This document shows, in pieces, positions 32,435 to 41,962 of a DNA stretch of 64,000 nt; within the stretch, counting starts at the first letter, position 1; each line of letters begins with the position of its first letter. The notes under the pieces were generated by a model that saw only the letters and a list, made by a program, of their open reading frames with translations, was not told where the DNA came from and did not search any database. The DNA comes from Streptomyces sp. MMBL 11-1 (lineage in GTDB: Bacteria > Actinomycetota > Actinomycetes > Streptomycetales > Streptomycetaceae): contig NZ_CP117709.1 of assembly GCF_028622875.1 (NCBI RefSeq), forward strand, positions 1,984,001 to 2,048,000, in the 5' to 3' direction. The position numbers and the translations under genes were made by a program.

Positions 32435-33331
32435 ATGACGCACACGATGCTGAAGGGCTCGAACGTCCCCGTCGATGCCGCGGCCGTCCGGGCCGTGCTG
32501 CGCTGGACCCCGGGTGCCGGGGTTCCCGACGTGGACGCCTCCGCCCTGCTCCTCGGTGCGTCCGGCCGCGTGCGGTCCGACGAGGACTTCGTCTTCTACA
32601 ACCAGCCCCGGCACCCCTCCGGCCTGGTCCGGCGGCTGCCGAAGCGCAGTGTCCCCGAAGGGCTGACGGACACGGTCGAGGCGGACCTCGGGGCGCTCGA
32701 CGCGACGGTGGACCAGGTGGTCATCGCCGCCTCCTCCGACGGGGCCGCCTTCGAGCAGGTCCTGGATCTGCGGATACTCCTGTTCGACGCCGCCCTCGCC
32801 GAGGGCGAGCCGCTGGCGGTGTTCGACGTCCGGCCGGAGACCGGGGAAGAGACGGCGATCATCTGCGGCGAGCTCTACCGCCGCGGCGAGGGGTGGAAGT
32901 TCCGTGCGGTCGGCCAGGGATATCCCACCGGCCTGATCGGCCTGGCCACCGCCTTCGGCATCTCGGTGGACGATTCGGAGGCGGCGAACGGGGCGCAGGC
33001 GGTGAACGGGCCGCAGGAGCCGGCCGCTCCGGTGGGCGGGGGGCCGCTCCCGGCCGCCGTGCCCCCGCCGCCGGCCGTGCCGCCCGGGCCGGGGCCGGAC
33101 TCCCAGGCCACGGTCCAGCACCAGCAGCCCGCCTACGGCTATCCGCCGCCGGTCGCGCCCCCCGCCGCGGCCACCGCGGCCGCCGCGGCGCATCAGCCGG
33201 CGTACGGCTATCCGCAGCGTGCCGCCGAGCCGCCCGCGTACGGCTATCCGCAGCCCGCTGCCGCCGCCGCGTACGCGCCCGACCCGCATTTCGTGCTGCC
33301 TCCACAAGGTCCGCAGTTCGTCCGGTCCTGA
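32435..33331 (+). CDS. TerD-family protein with PAYGYP-repeat tail
   Basis: The 298-residue protein has an N-terminal TerD domain (~1-185): 'LKGSNVPVDAAAVRAVLRW', 'VDASALLLGASGRVRSDEDF', 'VFYNQPRHPSG' and 'ETAIICGELYRRGEGWKFR'. Calcium-site acidic residues are partly kept; the [12 protein letters not shown] loop of the two classic TerD copies is absent. The last ~110 residues are Pro/Ala/Gln-rich with repeated PAYGYP motifs. It probably acts in the cytoplasm at the membrane face, as proposed for TerD proteins. ATG 32435 fits the upstream GCAGGA better than ATG 32426. Confidence 0.82.
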   Translation: MTHTMLKGSNVPVDAAAVRAVLRWTPGAGVPDVDASALLLGASGRVRSDEDFVFYNQPRHPSGLVRRLPKRSVPEGLTDTVEADLGALDATVDQVVIAASSDGAAFEQVLDLRILLFDAALAEGEPLAVFDVRPETGEETAIICGELYRRGEGWKFRAVGQGYPTGLIGLATAFGISVDDSEAANGAQAVNGPQEPAAPVGGGPLPAAVPPPPAVPPGPGPDSQATVQHQQPAYGYPPPVAPPAAATAAAAAHQPAYGYPQRAAEPPAYGYPQPAAAAAYAPDPHFVLPPQGPQFVRS

Positions 33332-33433
33332 GCCGTACGGCCCCGGGACGAGCCGTACCGAGCCGACCCGCCCTGATTCCCGCGTTCGTCCTGGTTCCCG
33401 TGTGCGTCCTCGGGTCCTCACGGCTGCCCGGGC

Positions 33434-34168
33434 TCAGGTCCGCGACTTGTAGCCGCGCCCCCACTGCATGCCGTAGCCGTACAGCCGGTCCAGCTCCGAC
33501 TGGAAGCCGTACACGAACTTCACCTCGCGGCGGACGATCAGCTCGTCCTTGATGTTCTCCACGGTGAACACCGCGCAGGAGCGGGCCTGCGGTGCGCGCT
33601 CGTCCAGCTCGATCTCGATGCGCGGGCCGTTGCCCGGGTAGAGCGTGACCTTGGCGTGCGTACGGTCGAACGCGGGGGTCCGGTCGTAGATGTAGACGAA
33701 GAACAGCAGCCGCTTGATCTGGTCGCGCTGGTCGAGGTTGACGTAGACCGTCTCCCCCGAGGGCGCGCCGAACCGGTCGTCGCCGCTGAGCCGGACGTAG
33801 GGCGGGCCGTTGAGGTCGCCTATCAGGCCGCCCAGCGGCTGCACGACGCCCTTGGTGCCGTCCATCAGCTCGTACATGCAGCCGAGGTCCAGGTCGACGT
33901 TGACGACGCCCTGGGTGTGCGCCTGGACCACCTCGGGCTGGAAGAGCTTGAGGGGGCGCCGCAGCATGCCGCTCTGGCGCGACCGGCCCTCGATGTCCGA
34001 GGTCCGCATCCGCCAGGACAGGTTGACCCGGAGGTTGCCCGACAGGGCGCCCTGCTGGTTGAGCGAGATCGTCGCGTTGCGTTTGGACAGCACGACCGCG
34101 CTCGACGTCGAGTTGCCCGAGTCGAACTGCGCCGCGCGCCCCGGCCACAGGCCGTCGAAGAACCCCAT
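33434..34168 (-). CDS. TerA/TerD-superfamily tellurium-resistance protein
   Basis: A 244-residue protein that starts MGFFDGLWPGRAAQFDSGNS. It has the TerD-superfamily beta-sandwich: 'VNVDLDLGCMYELMDGTKGV', 'PPYVRLSGDDRFGAPSGETV' and 'LLFFVYIYDRTPAFDRTHAK'. Sequence divergence from the two classic TerD copies and the central GDDRxG motif suggest the TerA branch. ATG 34168 is preferred because GGTGGGGG lies just upstream; an in-frame extension would add 12 residues. Confidence 0.75.
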   Translation of the reverse strand: MGFFDGLWPGRAAQFDSGNSTSSAVVLSKRNATISLNQQGALSGNLRVNLSWRMRTSDIEGRSRQSGMLRRPLKLFQPEVVQAHTQGVVNVDLDLGCMYELMDGTKGVVQPLGGLIGDLNGPPYVRLSGDDRFGAPSGETVYVNLDQRDQIKRLLFFVYIYDRTPAFDRTHAKVTLYPGNGPRIEIELDERAPQARSCAVFTVENIKDELIVRREVKFVYGFQSELDRLYGYGMQWGRGYKSRT

Positions 34169-34297
34169 ACCAACCCCCACCTGTTCGCGCGCGCCGGACA
34201 TCACTGCGGGGCGGCCACCGGGCCGGGTCCGGGAGTTCCCGGAGAGCCGTCGCCGTGTGGGCCGCCCCGCAGAGAGCGTTCCTCAATCCCTACCGGG

Positions 34298-35449
34298 TCA
34301 CACCCCGGAGGACACTTCGGCCTTGTTTCCCCCTCCGCCGCCCTCGCCGGCTTCCGCGGCGAGGGCGCGGTTGCGCCGGACCGAGGACCAGAAGGAGAGG
34401 GCGATCAGGATCACGCCGACCGAGCCGGTGATGAACTCGTTGATCTCGTGCTGGATGGTGATCAGCAGGATGATGGAGAGCGCGCCGATCGCGTAGTGCG
34501 CGCCGTGCTCCAGATAGACGTAGTCGTCGAGCGTGCCCTCGCGCACCAGGTAGACGGTGAGCGAACGGACGTACATGGCGCCGATGCCGAGGCCGAGGGC
34601 CATCAGCACGATCTCGTTGGTGATCGCGAAGGCGCCGATGACGCCGTCGAAGGAGAACGAGGCGTCCAGGACTTCCAGGTAGAGGAAGAGGAAGAACGCG
34701 GCCTTTCCGGCGAGGGCGACCCCGGTGACGGGCTTGCCCTTCTTCCTGGCCTCTTCCTCGGCCTCGTGCTCGCGCTCCTCCTCCTCTTCGAGCTTGCCCT
34801 CGAAGAATCCGGAGAGCCCGCCGACGACGAGGTAGGTGATCAGACCGGCGATGCCGGAGAGCATGACCGTCGCCGACTTGTCCACGTGCCCGCCGCCGTG
34901 CTGGTGGGCCTGGGTCGCGAAGGTCATGGCGGTGAAGAGCAGGATGATCAGCGCGACGCAGACCGACAGCATGTCGACCTTGCCGAGCTTGGCGAGCGGA
35001 CGCTCGATCCAGCGCAGCCAGTGGATGTCCCGGTCCTCGTCGAAGATGAAGTCGAGGAAGATCATCAGCAGGAACATGCCACCGAAGGCGGCGATCGACG
35101 GATGGGCGTCCGTCACCAGTTCCTTGTACCGGTCCGGGTCGTTGAAGGACAGGTCGATGGCCTCGATCGGCCCGAGCTGGGCGCTCACGGCCACGATCAC
35201 GACGGGGAACACCAGTCGCATACCGAAGACGGCGATGAGGATGCCGATGGTGAGGAAGATCTTCTGCCAGAAGGCATTCATCTTCTTCAGGATTCCGGCG
35301 TTGATCACCGCGTTGTCGAAGGACAGCGAGATCTCCAGGACGGACAGGATCGCGACGATGCCGAAAGCCTGCCACCCCCCGTAGAAAATCGCTGCGACCA
35401 GGCCGAGCGCGGTGACCGCGAACGACCAGCCGAAGGTTTTCAGTACCAC
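34298..35449 (-). CDS. TerC-like DUF475 integral membrane protein
   Basis: The 383-residue protein has about nine helices with two TerC hallmark motifs: 'LEISLSFDNAVINAGILKKM' (~38-57) and 'EVLDASFSFDGVIGAFAITN' in the second half, each with the buried Asp suggested to bind metal. A Glu-rich coiled loop (EEEEEREHEAEEEA) lies between helices 5 and 6 and probably faces the cytoplasm. In Ter systems TerC is the membrane anchor for TerD/TerB proteins. It starts with GTG 35449 downstream of the TerD copies. The TerD/TerC gap (35450-35586) holds small GC hairpins only. Confidence 0.88.
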   Translation of the reverse strand: MVLKTFGWSFAVTALGLVAAIFYGGWQAFGIVAILSVLEISLSFDNAVINAGILKKMNAFWQKIFLTIGILIAVFGMRLVFPVVIVAVSAQLGPIEAIDLSFNDPDRYKELVTDAHPSIAAFGGMFLLMIFLDFIFDEDRDIHWLRWIERPLAKLGKVDMLSVCVALIILLFTAMTFATQAHQHGGGHVDKSATVMLSGIAGLITYLVVGGLSGFFEGKLEEEEEREHEAEEEARKKGKPVTGVALAGKAAFFLFLYLEVLDASFSFDGVIGAFAITNEIVLMALGLGIGAMYVRSLTVYLVREGTLDDYVYLEHGAHYAIGALSIILLITIQHEINEFITGSVGVILIALSFWSSVRRNRALAAEAGEGGGGGNKAEVSSGV

Positions 35450-35586
35450 TGGCTACCCCATCGTGTTGTTAAAAGCGTCTCCCCCGGTATGTCGGGGCTC
35501 CCCCGTGCCTGGGGTCTTTCGCTTGGGGCAGGCCGGGCCCACGAGGTCCGAGCTGCTCCGAACGAAAGGCCCGAGCGCGGCGTTGT

Positions 35587-36162
35587 CTAGGAAACGTCGA
35601 CGCCGAAGTCTAGAGCGATGCCGCGCAGGCCTGACGCGTACCCCTGGCCGACTGCACGGAATTTCCACTCGCCCTGGTAGCGGTAGAGCTCGCCGAAGAT
35701 CATCGCGGTCTCCGTCGAGGCGTCCTCGCTCAGGTCGTAGCGGGCCAGTTCCTGGCCGTCGGCCTGGTTGACCACACGGATGAAGGCGTTGGTGACCTGG
35801 CCGAACGCCTGGCCCCGGTTGTCCGCGTCATGGATCGAGACCGGAAAGACGATCTTGTCGCAGTGGGCGGGAACCTGGTCGAGACGGACGATGACGGACT
35901 CGTCGTCGCCGTCGCCCTCCCCCGTGGTGTTGTCACCGGTGTGCTCGACGGAGCCGTCGGGGCTCGTGAGGTTGTTGTAGAAGACGAACCACTCGTCGCC
36001 GAGTACGCGGCCCGACTGGCACAGCAGGGCGCTGGCGTCGAGGTCGAAATCGGCTCCCGTGGTGGAGCGTGCGTCCCAGCCGAGCCCGACCAGCACCTGG
36101 GTGAGGTTGGGTGCGACCTTGGAGAGGGAGACATTGCCTCCCTTGGCGAGCGTGACGCCCAT
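35587..36162 (-). CDS. terD: TerD family protein (second tandem copy)
   Basis: The 191-residue protein has the complete TerD set: '[16 protein letters not shown]', '[20 protein letters not shown]', the calcium-binding loop [13 protein letters not shown] (~75-87) and '[20 protein letters not shown]'. TerD binds Ca2+ and is thought to assemble with TerC/TerB in envelope and metal-stress responses. About three quarters of residues look identical to the neighbour at 36291. GGGGAGG precedes the ATG. Confidence 0.93.
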   Translation of the reverse strand: MGVTLAKGGNVSLSKVAPNLTQVLVGLGWDARSTTGADFDLDASALLCQSGRVLGDEWFVFYNNLTSPDGSVEHTGDNTTGEGDGDDESVIVRLDQVPAHCDKIVFPVSIHDADNRGQAFGQVTNAFIRVVNQADGQELARYDLSEDASTETAMIFGELYRYQGEWKFRAVGQGYASGLRGIALDFGVDVS

Positions 36163-36193
36163 GTGTGTCCTCCCCGAGTCGTGTAAAACGCTT

Positions 36194-36237
36194 CCGGGCG
36201 CTTTCGGCGCCCGGGGTCGGGCGTCGAAAGCGCCCGG
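36194..36237 (-). terminator. Terminator/attenuator between the two terD copies
   Basis: A perfect 13-bp inverted repeat (36194-36206 with 36225-36237) with an alternative smaller stem CCGGGCGC/GCGCCCGG (36194-36201, 36207-36214). It lies just after the first terD copy, so the second copy is read by readthrough or from a promoter in the remaining ~30 bases. Confidence 0.75.
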
Positions 36238-36290
36238 TCAGGGCATGTCCGGCGCATCGGCCCGGACACCCCCCTGGGGCCCAGGAGACG

Positions 36291-36866
36291 TCAGACGTTG
36301 ACGCCGAAGTCCTGGGCGATGCCGCGCAGGCCGGAGGCGTACCCCTGGCCGATGGCGCGGAACTTCCACTCCGCGCCGTTGCGGTAGAGCTCGCCGAAGA
36401 CCATCGCGGTCTCCGTCGAGGCGTCCTCGCTCAGGTCGTAACGGGCGAGCTCGCTGTTGTCGGCCTGGTTGACCACGCGGATGTACGCGTTGCGGACCTG
36501 GCCGAAGCTCTGCTGGCGGCTCTCGGCCTCGTAGATCGAGACCGGGAAGACGATCTTGTCGACGTCGGCCGGCACACCGGCCAGGTTCACCTTGATGACC
36601 TCGTCGTCGCCCTCGCCCTCACCGGTGGTGTTGTCACCGGTGTGCTCGACGGAGCCGTCGGGGCTCTTCAGGTTGTTGAAGAAGACGAAATTGCCGTCGG
36701 CGGCGACCTTGCCCTCGGCGTTCGCCAGCAGCGCGCTGGCGTCGAGGTCGAAGTCACCACCGGTGGTGGTGCGGGCATCCCAGCCCAGACCGACGATGAC
36801 CGCGGTCAGGTTGGGCGCGGCCTTGGTCAGCGAGACGTTGCCGCCCTTGCTGAGGCTGACTCCCAC
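36291..36866 (-). CDS. terD: TerD family protein (first tandem copy)
   Basis: A 191-residue TerD with the same motifs as its neighbour: '[19 protein letters not shown]', '[17 protein letters not shown]', the acidic loop [13 protein letters not shown] and '[20 protein letters not shown]'. The start is GTG 36866 with GGAGG seven bases upstream. It is the promoter-proximal member of the duplicated pair, 138 bases from the peroxiredoxin stop. Confidence 0.93.
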   Translation of the reverse strand: MGVSLSKGGNVSLTKAAPNLTAVIVGLGWDARTTTGGDFDLDASALLANAEGKVAADGNFVFFNNLKSPDGSVEHTGDNTTGEGEGDDEVIKVNLAGVPADVDKIVFPVSIYEAESRQQSFGQVRNAYIRVVNQADNSELARYDLSEDASTETAMVFGELYRNGAEWKFRAIGQGYASGLRGIAQDFGVNV

Positions 36867-37004
36867 GAGTCCTCCAGTAGTTTTCTCAGGGGCCGGCAGA
36901 CGCCGGCGTCCCCGTCGTTCATTGGCATCGGATCAACGAGTGGATCCTAGTGACCGGTTCCCGGCCAAAACAGGCTTTTGACCGGGCGTCGCCAGGAGAT
37001 CGTC

Positions 37005-37463
37005 TCAAAGCGCTTCGAGCGCCTTGACGTAGTCGTTCAGATCGCGGGCGTCCGGGAGCCCGTTCACGACGCTCCAGCGGACGACGCCCGCCTTGTCGAT
37101 GACGAAGGTGCCGCGCACCGCGCAGCCCTTGTCCTCGTCGAAGACGCCGTACGCCCGCGAGGTCTCCCCGTGCGGCCAGAAGTCGGACAGCAGCGGGTAC
37201 TCCAGGCCCTCCTGCTCGGCGAAGACGCGCAGGGTGTGAATGGAGTCGTTCGAGACGGCGAGGAGCTGGGTGCCCTCGTTCTCGAAGCGGGGCAGCTCGT
37301 CGCGGAGCGCGCACAGCTCGCCGGTGCAGACGCCGGTGAAGGCGAACGGGTAGAACACGAGCACCACGTTCTTCTCGCCGCGGAACTCCGACAGCCGCAC
37401 GGTCCGGCCGTGGTTGTCCTTGAGCTGGAAGTCCGGGGCCTGGCTGCCGACCTCGATCGTCAT
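37005..37463 (-). CDS. AhpE-like peroxiredoxin
   Basis: A 152-residue thioredoxin-fold peroxidase. The catalytic segment is 'PFAFTGVCTGELCALRDEL' with peroxidatic Cys46 in the PxxxT/SxxC context, and Arg in 'KGCAVRGTFVIDKAGVVRW'. It is of the AhpE one-cysteine-like actinobacterial type, reducing hydroperoxides in the cytoplasm. The ATG at 37463 is supported by GAAGGGA upstream; the longer frame adds a basic non-conserved leader. Confidence 0.9.
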   Translation of the reverse strand: MTIEVGSQAPDFQLKDNHGRTVRLSEFRGEKNVVLVFYPFAFTGVCTGELCALRDELPRFENEGTQLLAVSNDSIHTLRVFAEQEGLEYPLLSDFWPHGETSRAYGVFDEDKGCAVRGTFVIDKAGVVRWSVVNGLPDARDLNDYVKALEAL

Positions 37464-37575
37464 GGAACACGTATCCCTTCGCCGCTTCTCCGCTTCCCGG
37501 GCCTGGTCCGTCCGGGTGACTCCCACCCTACGCAGGGGCCCCGGGCCGGTGCCGGAGGGGCCGTGGACGCACGAC

Positions 37576-37610
37576 GGCCCCCACGGGCGCGGTGTGCGCC
37601 CACGGGGGCC
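37576..37610 (-). terminator. Hairpin downstream of the DUF3052 gene
   Basis: Arms 37576-37590 and 37596-37610 pair with one two-base mismatch (loop GGTGT). It lies 43 bases beyond the DUF3052 stop and probably separates it from the peroxiredoxin gene. Confidence 0.6.
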
Positions 37611-37652
37611 CTGGGCCCGATGACAGAGACCCGAAGTGGTGCGGAACGTGGT

Positions 37653-38090
37653 TCAGCGCTTGGCCTTGGCCCCCTTGGGGGTGACCAGACGGCTGCCCGT
37701 CCAGTCCTTGCCCGCGCTGATGCTCTTGGTCTGGGCGAGACCGGCTGTCTGGGCAGCCTCATTGATGTCGCTCGGTTCGACGTATCCGTCACGGCCGGTC
37801 TTCGGCGTCATCAGCCAGACCGTACCGCCGTCCTCGATCAGACCAATGGCATCCACCAGCGCGTCCGTAAGGTCGCCGTCCTCGTCGCGGAACCAGAGCA
37901 GGACGACGTCTGCGACGTCGTCGTACTCCTCGTCGACGAGTTCCTGGCCGGTAGTGGCCTCAATGCCCTCACGGAGCTCCAGCTCGACGTCTTCGTCGTA
38001 GCCGATCTCCTGGACCACTTGTCCGGGCTCGAACCCCAGGCGTGCTGCCGGGTTGGTTCGCTCCTCCGCGTGGTCCGCGGTCGCGCTCAC
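37653..38090 (-). CDS. DUF3052 domain-containing protein
   Basis: The 145-residue acidic cytoplasmic protein matches DUF3052: 'ARLGFEPGQVVQEIGYDEDV', 'DVVLLWFRDEDGDLTDALVD' and 'GTVWLMTPKTGRDGYVEPSD', ending in a basic GAKAKR tail. The function is unknown; the fold looks like a Rossmann-type beta/alpha protein. AGGAGG six bases before GTG 38090 sets the start. It is divergent from aceE across a 504-base gap, an arrangement I recall as conserved in Streptomyces. Confidence 0.88.
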   Translation of the reverse strand: MSATADHAEERTNPAARLGFEPGQVVQEIGYDEDVELELREGIEATTGQELVDEEYDDVADVVLLWFRDEDGDLTDALVDAIGLIEDGGTVWLMTPKTGRDGYVEPSDINEAAQTAGLAQTKSISAGKDWTGSRLVTPKGAKAKR

Positions 38091-38594
38091 GGGTTGCCTC
38101 CTGATCATGTCTTCGGAAAATGCTGCAGCCACGCGCGTGCGCGGGGCGTTGGCCGTAGTCCACACGGGCTCGGCGAATCGCGCAAGTACCCAGCGTGCGA
38201 GACCGCCTATACGGTGACGTTCCCTGCCACCTCACCGCAAGTTCAGGCATGTCTCTCCGGGGGCTTCCCGGGGGCTCCCCGAGTCACTCCATCCGTTTAC
38301 GTCCTTCCTCAGCTTATGCGGTTTCGATCCACCAATCGGAGTCGAACAGCCTTTGGGAACACTTGGACGCCTTGGGCGTAAGGTTGCGGTTTGCCCGTAC
38401 CCAGCCGCGTACTGCCCACACTCGTGCCCCGCGGACGTGTTTTCGGAACCTCGGGGTTACCCCACGGTAAAGATGACGTCCGGACCTTCGCGGTAGCACG
38501 ATGGAGGTGGCACACACAGAGTTGACAGCGTTGGCCGGGGGTACACCCCTCGTGACAGGCCCCGTAGATCACCACCGAACAGCGAAGGAACAGT
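38091..38594. other. 504-base divergent regulatory region upstream of aceE
   Basis: No convincing gene is present. The region is lower in GC than its flanks. It contains a TTGACA at 38522-38527 without a well-spaced -10 and several short inverted repeats (for example CTCGGGG...CCCCACGG near 38452). A promoter with a leader, or a small RNA, could be hidden here. Confidence 0.5.
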
Positions 38595-41327
38595 GTGGCT
38601 TCCGGATCCGATCGCAACCCGATCATCATTGGCGGCCTTCCGAGCCAGGTCCCGGATTTCGATCCTGAAGAAACCCGGGAATGGCTCGACTCCCTCGACG
38701 CCGCCGTCGACGAGCGCGGCCGTGAGCGGGCCCGCTACCTGATGCTCCGGCTCATCGAACGCGCGCGGGAGAAGCGCGTCGCCGTGCCGGAGATGCGCAG
38801 CACGGACTACGTGAACACGATCGCCACGAAGGACGAGCCGTTCTTCCCCGGCGACGAGGAGATCGAACGCAAGATCCTCAACGCGACCCGCTGGAACGCC
38901 GCGGTGATGGTCTCGCGGGCCCAGCGTCCCGGGATCGGCGTCGGCGGCCACATCGCCACCTTCGCGTCCTCCGCCTCGCTGTACGACGTGGGCTTCAACC
39001 ACTTCTTCCGGGGCAAGGACCAGGGCGACGGCGGCGACCAGATCTTCTTCCAGGGTCACGCGTCCCCGGGGATCTACGCCCGCGCCTTCCTGCTGGACCG
39101 GCTGAGCGAGGCGCAGCTCGACGCGTTCCGCCAGGAGAAGTCGAAGGCCCCGAACGGGCTGTCCAGCTATCCGCACCCGCGGCTGATGCCGGACTTCTGG
39201 GAGTTCCCGACCGTCTCGATGGGCCTCGGTCCGCTCGGCGCGATCTATCAGGCGCGGATGAACCGCTACATGGAGGCGCGCGGCATCGCCGACACCTCCG
39301 CGTCGCACGTCTGGGCCTATCTGGGCGACGGCGAGATGGACGAGCCGGAGTCGCTGGGCCAGCTGTCCATCGCGGCCCGCGAGGGCCTGGACAACCTGAC
39401 CTTCGTGGTCAACTGCAACCTCCAGCGGCTCGACGGCCCGGTGCGCGGCAACGGCAAGATCATCCAGGAGCTGGAGTCGCAGTTCCGGGGCGCCGGCTGG
39501 AACGTCATCAAGCTGGTCTGGGACCGCTCCTGGGACCCGCTGCTGGCGCAGGACCGCACGGGCATCCTGGTCAACAAGCTGAACACCACGCCGGACGGCC
39601 AGTTCCAGACGTACGCCACCGAGACCGGTGAGTACATCCGCGAGCACTTCTTCGGCGACGACCCGCGGCTGCGGGACATGGTCAAGGACATGACCGACCA
39701 GCAGATCCTGCACCTGGGCCGCGGTGGTCACGACCACCGCAAGGTCTACGCGGCCTACGCGGCGGCCAAGGCGCACAAGGGCCAGCCGACGGTCATCCTG
39801 GCGCAGACGGTCAAGGGCTGGACGCTGGGGCCGAACTTCGAGGGCCGCAACGCGACGCACCAGATGAAGAAGCTCACGGTCGAGGACCTCAAGCGCTTCC
39901 GGGACCGCCTGCACATCCCGATCACGGACAAGCAGCTGGACGAGGGCTACCCGCCCTACTACCACCCGGGCCGCGACTCGGAGGAGATCCAGTACATGCA
40001 CGACCGCCGCCAGGGTCTGGGCGGTTACGTCCCGACCCGGGTGGTGCGTGCGAAGCCGCTTCCGCAGCCGGACGAAAAGACGTACGCGGCTGCGAAGAAG
40101 GGTTCGGGTACACAGTCGATCGCCACCACCATGGCGTTCGTCCGCGTCCTGAAGGACCTCATGCGGGACAAGGAGATCGGCAAGCGCTTCGTGCTGATCG
40201 CCCCCGATGAGTACCGCACCTTCGGCATGGACGCATTCTTCCCGAGTGCGAAGATCTACAACCCGCTCGGCCAGCAGTACGAGGCGGTCGACCGTGATCT
40301 GCTGCTCGCGTACAAGGAGTCCCCCACGGGCCAGATGCTGCACGACGGCATCTCCGAGGCGGGCTGCACGGCCTCGCTGATCGCGGCCGGTTCGGCGTAC
40401 GCCACGCACGGCGAGCCGCTGATCCCGGTGTACGTCTTCTACTCGATGTTCGGGTTCCAGCGCACCGGCGACCAGTTCTGGCAGATGGCCGACCAGCTCG
40501 CTCGCGGCTTCGTGCTGGGCGCGACCGCCGGCCGCACGACGCTGACCGGTGAGGGCCTCCAGCACGCGGACGGCCACTCGCAGCTGCTCGCCTCGACGAA
40601 CCCGGGCTGTGTCGCGTACGACCCGGCCTACGGGTTCGAGATCGCGCACATCATGAAGGACGGGCTGCGCCGAATGTACGGCGAGGCGAACGAGGACGTC
40701 TTCTACTACCTCACCGTCTACAACGAGCCGATCCAGCACCCGGCCGAGCCGGAGGACGTGGACGTCGAGGGCATCCTCAAGGGCATCCACCGCTTCAGCA
40801 CGGGCGAGAAGGGCGAGATCCCGGCCCAGATCATGGCGTCCGGTGTGGCGGTCCCCTGGGCCCTGGAGGCCCAGAAGATCCTCGCGGACGAGTGGAACGT
40901 CAGGGCGGACGTCTGGTCGGCGACCTCCTGGAACGAGCTGCGCCGCGAGGCGGTGGACGTGGAGCGCCACAACCTCCTGCACCCGGAGGAGGAGCAGCGC
41001 GTCCCGTATGTGACCAGGAAGCTCGAAGCGGCCCAGGGCCCGTTCGTGGCGGTCTCGGACTGGATGCGTTCGGTCCCGGACCAGATCGCGCGCTGGGTGC
41101 CGGGCGCCTACCAGTCGCTGGGCGCCGACGGCTTCGGCTTCGCGGACACCCGGGGTGCGGCCCGCCGGTTCTTCCACATCGACGCGCAGTCGATCGTGCT
41201 GGCGGTCCTCACCGAGCTGGCCAAGGAGGGCAAGATCGACCGGTCGGCCCTGAAGACGGCTGTGGACCGCTACCAGCTCCTGGACGTGGCCGCGGCCGAT
41301 CCGGGCGCGGCGGGCGGAGACGCGTAG
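38595..41327 (+). CDS. aceE: Pyruvate dehydrogenase (acetyl-transferring), homodimeric E1
   Basis: The 910-residue thiamine-diphosphate enzyme decarboxylates pyruvate and acetylates the lipoyl group of E2 in the pyruvate dehydrogenase complex. The ThDP motif '[11 protein letters not shown]...[13 protein letters not shown]' spans ~241-282; '[20 protein letters not shown]' and '[17 protein letters not shown]' are also strongly conserved. Length equals the family norm (~890-910). Neither E2 nor E3 is in the window. GTG 38595 is preceded by GAAGGA. It ends within a tandem repeat and is followed by a strong hairpin. Confidence 0.97.
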   Translation: MASGSDRNPIIIGGLPSQVPDFDPEETREWLDSLDAAVDERGRERARYLMLRLIERAREKRVAVPEMRSTDYVNTIATKDEPFFPGDEEIERKILNATRWNAAVMVSRAQRPGIGVGGHIATFASSASLYDVGFNHFFRGKDQGDGGDQIFFQGHASPGIYARAFLLDRLSEAQLDAFRQEKSKAPNGLSSYPHPRLMPDFWEFPTVSMGLGPLGAIYQARMNRYMEARGIADTSASHVWAYLGDGEMDEPESLGQLSIAAREGLDNLTFVVNCNLQRLDGPVRGNGKIIQELESQFRGAGWNVIKLVWDRSWDPLLAQDRTGILVNKLNTTPDGQFQTYATETGEYIREHFFGDDPRLRDMVKDMTDQQILHLGRGGHDHRKVYAAYAAAKAHKGQPTVILAQTVKGWTLGPNFEGRNATHQMKKLTVEDLKRFRDRLHIPITDKQLDEGYPPYYHPGRDSEEIQYMHDRRQGLGGYVPTRVVRAKPLPQPDEKTYAAAKKGSGTQSIATTMAFVRVLKDLMRDKEIGKRFVLIAPDEYRTFGMDAFFPSAKIYNPLGQQYEAVDRDLLLAYKESPTGQMLHDGISEAGCTASLIAAGSAYATHGEPLIPVYVFYSMFGFQRTGDQFWQMADQLARGFVLGATAGRTTLTGEGLQHADGHSQLLASTNPGCVAYDPAYGFEIAHIMKDGLRRMYGEANEDVFYYLTVYNEPIQHPAEPEDVDVEGILKGIHRFSTGEKGEIPAQIMASGVAVPWALEAQKILADEWNVRADVWSATSWNELRREAVDVERHNLLHPEEEQRVPYVTRKLEAAQGPFVAVSDWMRSVPDQIARWVPGAYQSLGADGFGFADTRGAARRFFHIDAQSIVLAVLTELAKEGKIDRSALKTAVDRYQLLDVAAADPGAAGGDA

Positions 41328-41370
41328 GCGGAGACGCGTAGGCGGGGCGCGTACGCGGAGACGCGTACGC
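41316..41370. repeat. Tandem 14-bp repeats spanning the aceE stop codon
   Basis: Four units lie end to end: two exact copies of GGAGACGCGTAGGC (41316-41343), one shortened GGGGCGCGTACGC (41344-41356) and GGAGACGCGTACGC (41357-41370). The aceE TAG is inside the first unit. Confidence 0.88.
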
Positions 41371-41379
41371 GGGGACGGC

Positions 41380-41419
41380 CGGGAGGGGCGGTGGCGCTGG
41401 AGCGTCGCCGCCCCTCCCG
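41380..41419. terminator. Terminator between convergent aceE and the I36-like gene
   Basis: A 12-bp perfect stem CGGGAGGGGCGG/CCGCCCCTCCCG (41380-41391, 41408-41419) followed by TCTGT. Confidence 0.85.
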
Positions 41420-41430
41420 TCTGTCCGGCC

Positions 41431-41835
41431 TCAGTTCTCCCAGATCTTGAAGGCGCGTACCTGGTACGGGGACCGGGGCGTCCAGGTGCCGCCGCCGGGG
41501 TACGTCTCGAACTCCCCCGTCTCCGCGCACTCGGCGGACTGGTAGGTGGTGACGGGCCGCCCGGTGCGGTTGGCGAGGGACTGGGCGTCGCCGCCCTTCG
41601 GCAGCGGGACGCAGCTCTCGATGTCCACGCCGGAGAGCTCGTAGGTGTGGCGGGCCCCGGTGAAGTCGGGCTTCTTCCAGAGGCAGAGCCTGCCCGCTTC
41701 GCAGGACCCGAGGGAGACGGCCGGGGGCCGCTCGGGGGCCGCCGCCGCCCGGTCGTGGGCCAGGGCCTGGGGAACGAGTGCGGTGACGGCCAGGGCGGCC
41801 GCGAGAACGGTCATACGCGTAACAGTCGTACGCAT
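41431..41835 (-). CDS. Secreted peptidase inhibitor family I36-like protein
   Basis: The 134-residue product has a signal peptide ending near ALA-HD, then a crystallin-like domain: 'GRLCLWKKPDFTGARHTYEL', 'SCVPLPKGGDAQSLANRTGR', 'YQSAECAETGEFETYPGGG'. The four mature cysteines and the CLW...Y pattern match the small extracellular I36 (SMPI-like) family of Streptomyces metalloprotease inhibitors. The target is unknown. Confidence 0.82.
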   Translation of the reverse strand: MRTTVTRMTVLAAALAVTALVPQALAHDRAAAAPERPPAVSLGSCEAGRLCLWKKPDFTGARHTYELSGVDIESCVPLPKGGDAQSLANRTGRPVTTYQSAECAETGEFETYPGGGTWTPRSPYQVRAFKIWEN

Positions 41836-41962
41836 GATGGATCAACCCCCGTGGTTGGTCGGTGCTGGTCACCGTTGGTCGGTGTCCGCTTCCGCTGCTC
41901 ACTCTGTGTCACCGGGAGCGGTGTGCGGAAGGGCGGCCGGGGGTGCACCACCCTGATAGGCG

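Noticed and set aside
38522..38527. TTGACA as an aceE -35 element
   Set aside because: No -10 element at 16-19 bases; nearest TANNNT is too far.
38309..38629. Short leftward frame with several Cys upstream of aceE
   Set aside because: Overlaps the aceE start and its ribosome binding site, with no start signal of its own.
38457..41177. Long open frame antisense to aceE (~906 codons)
   Set aside because: It is a GC-bias shadow: composition is low-complexity Arg/Val/Leu/His with no domains, and the opposite strand encodes a near-perfect pyruvate dehydrogenase.
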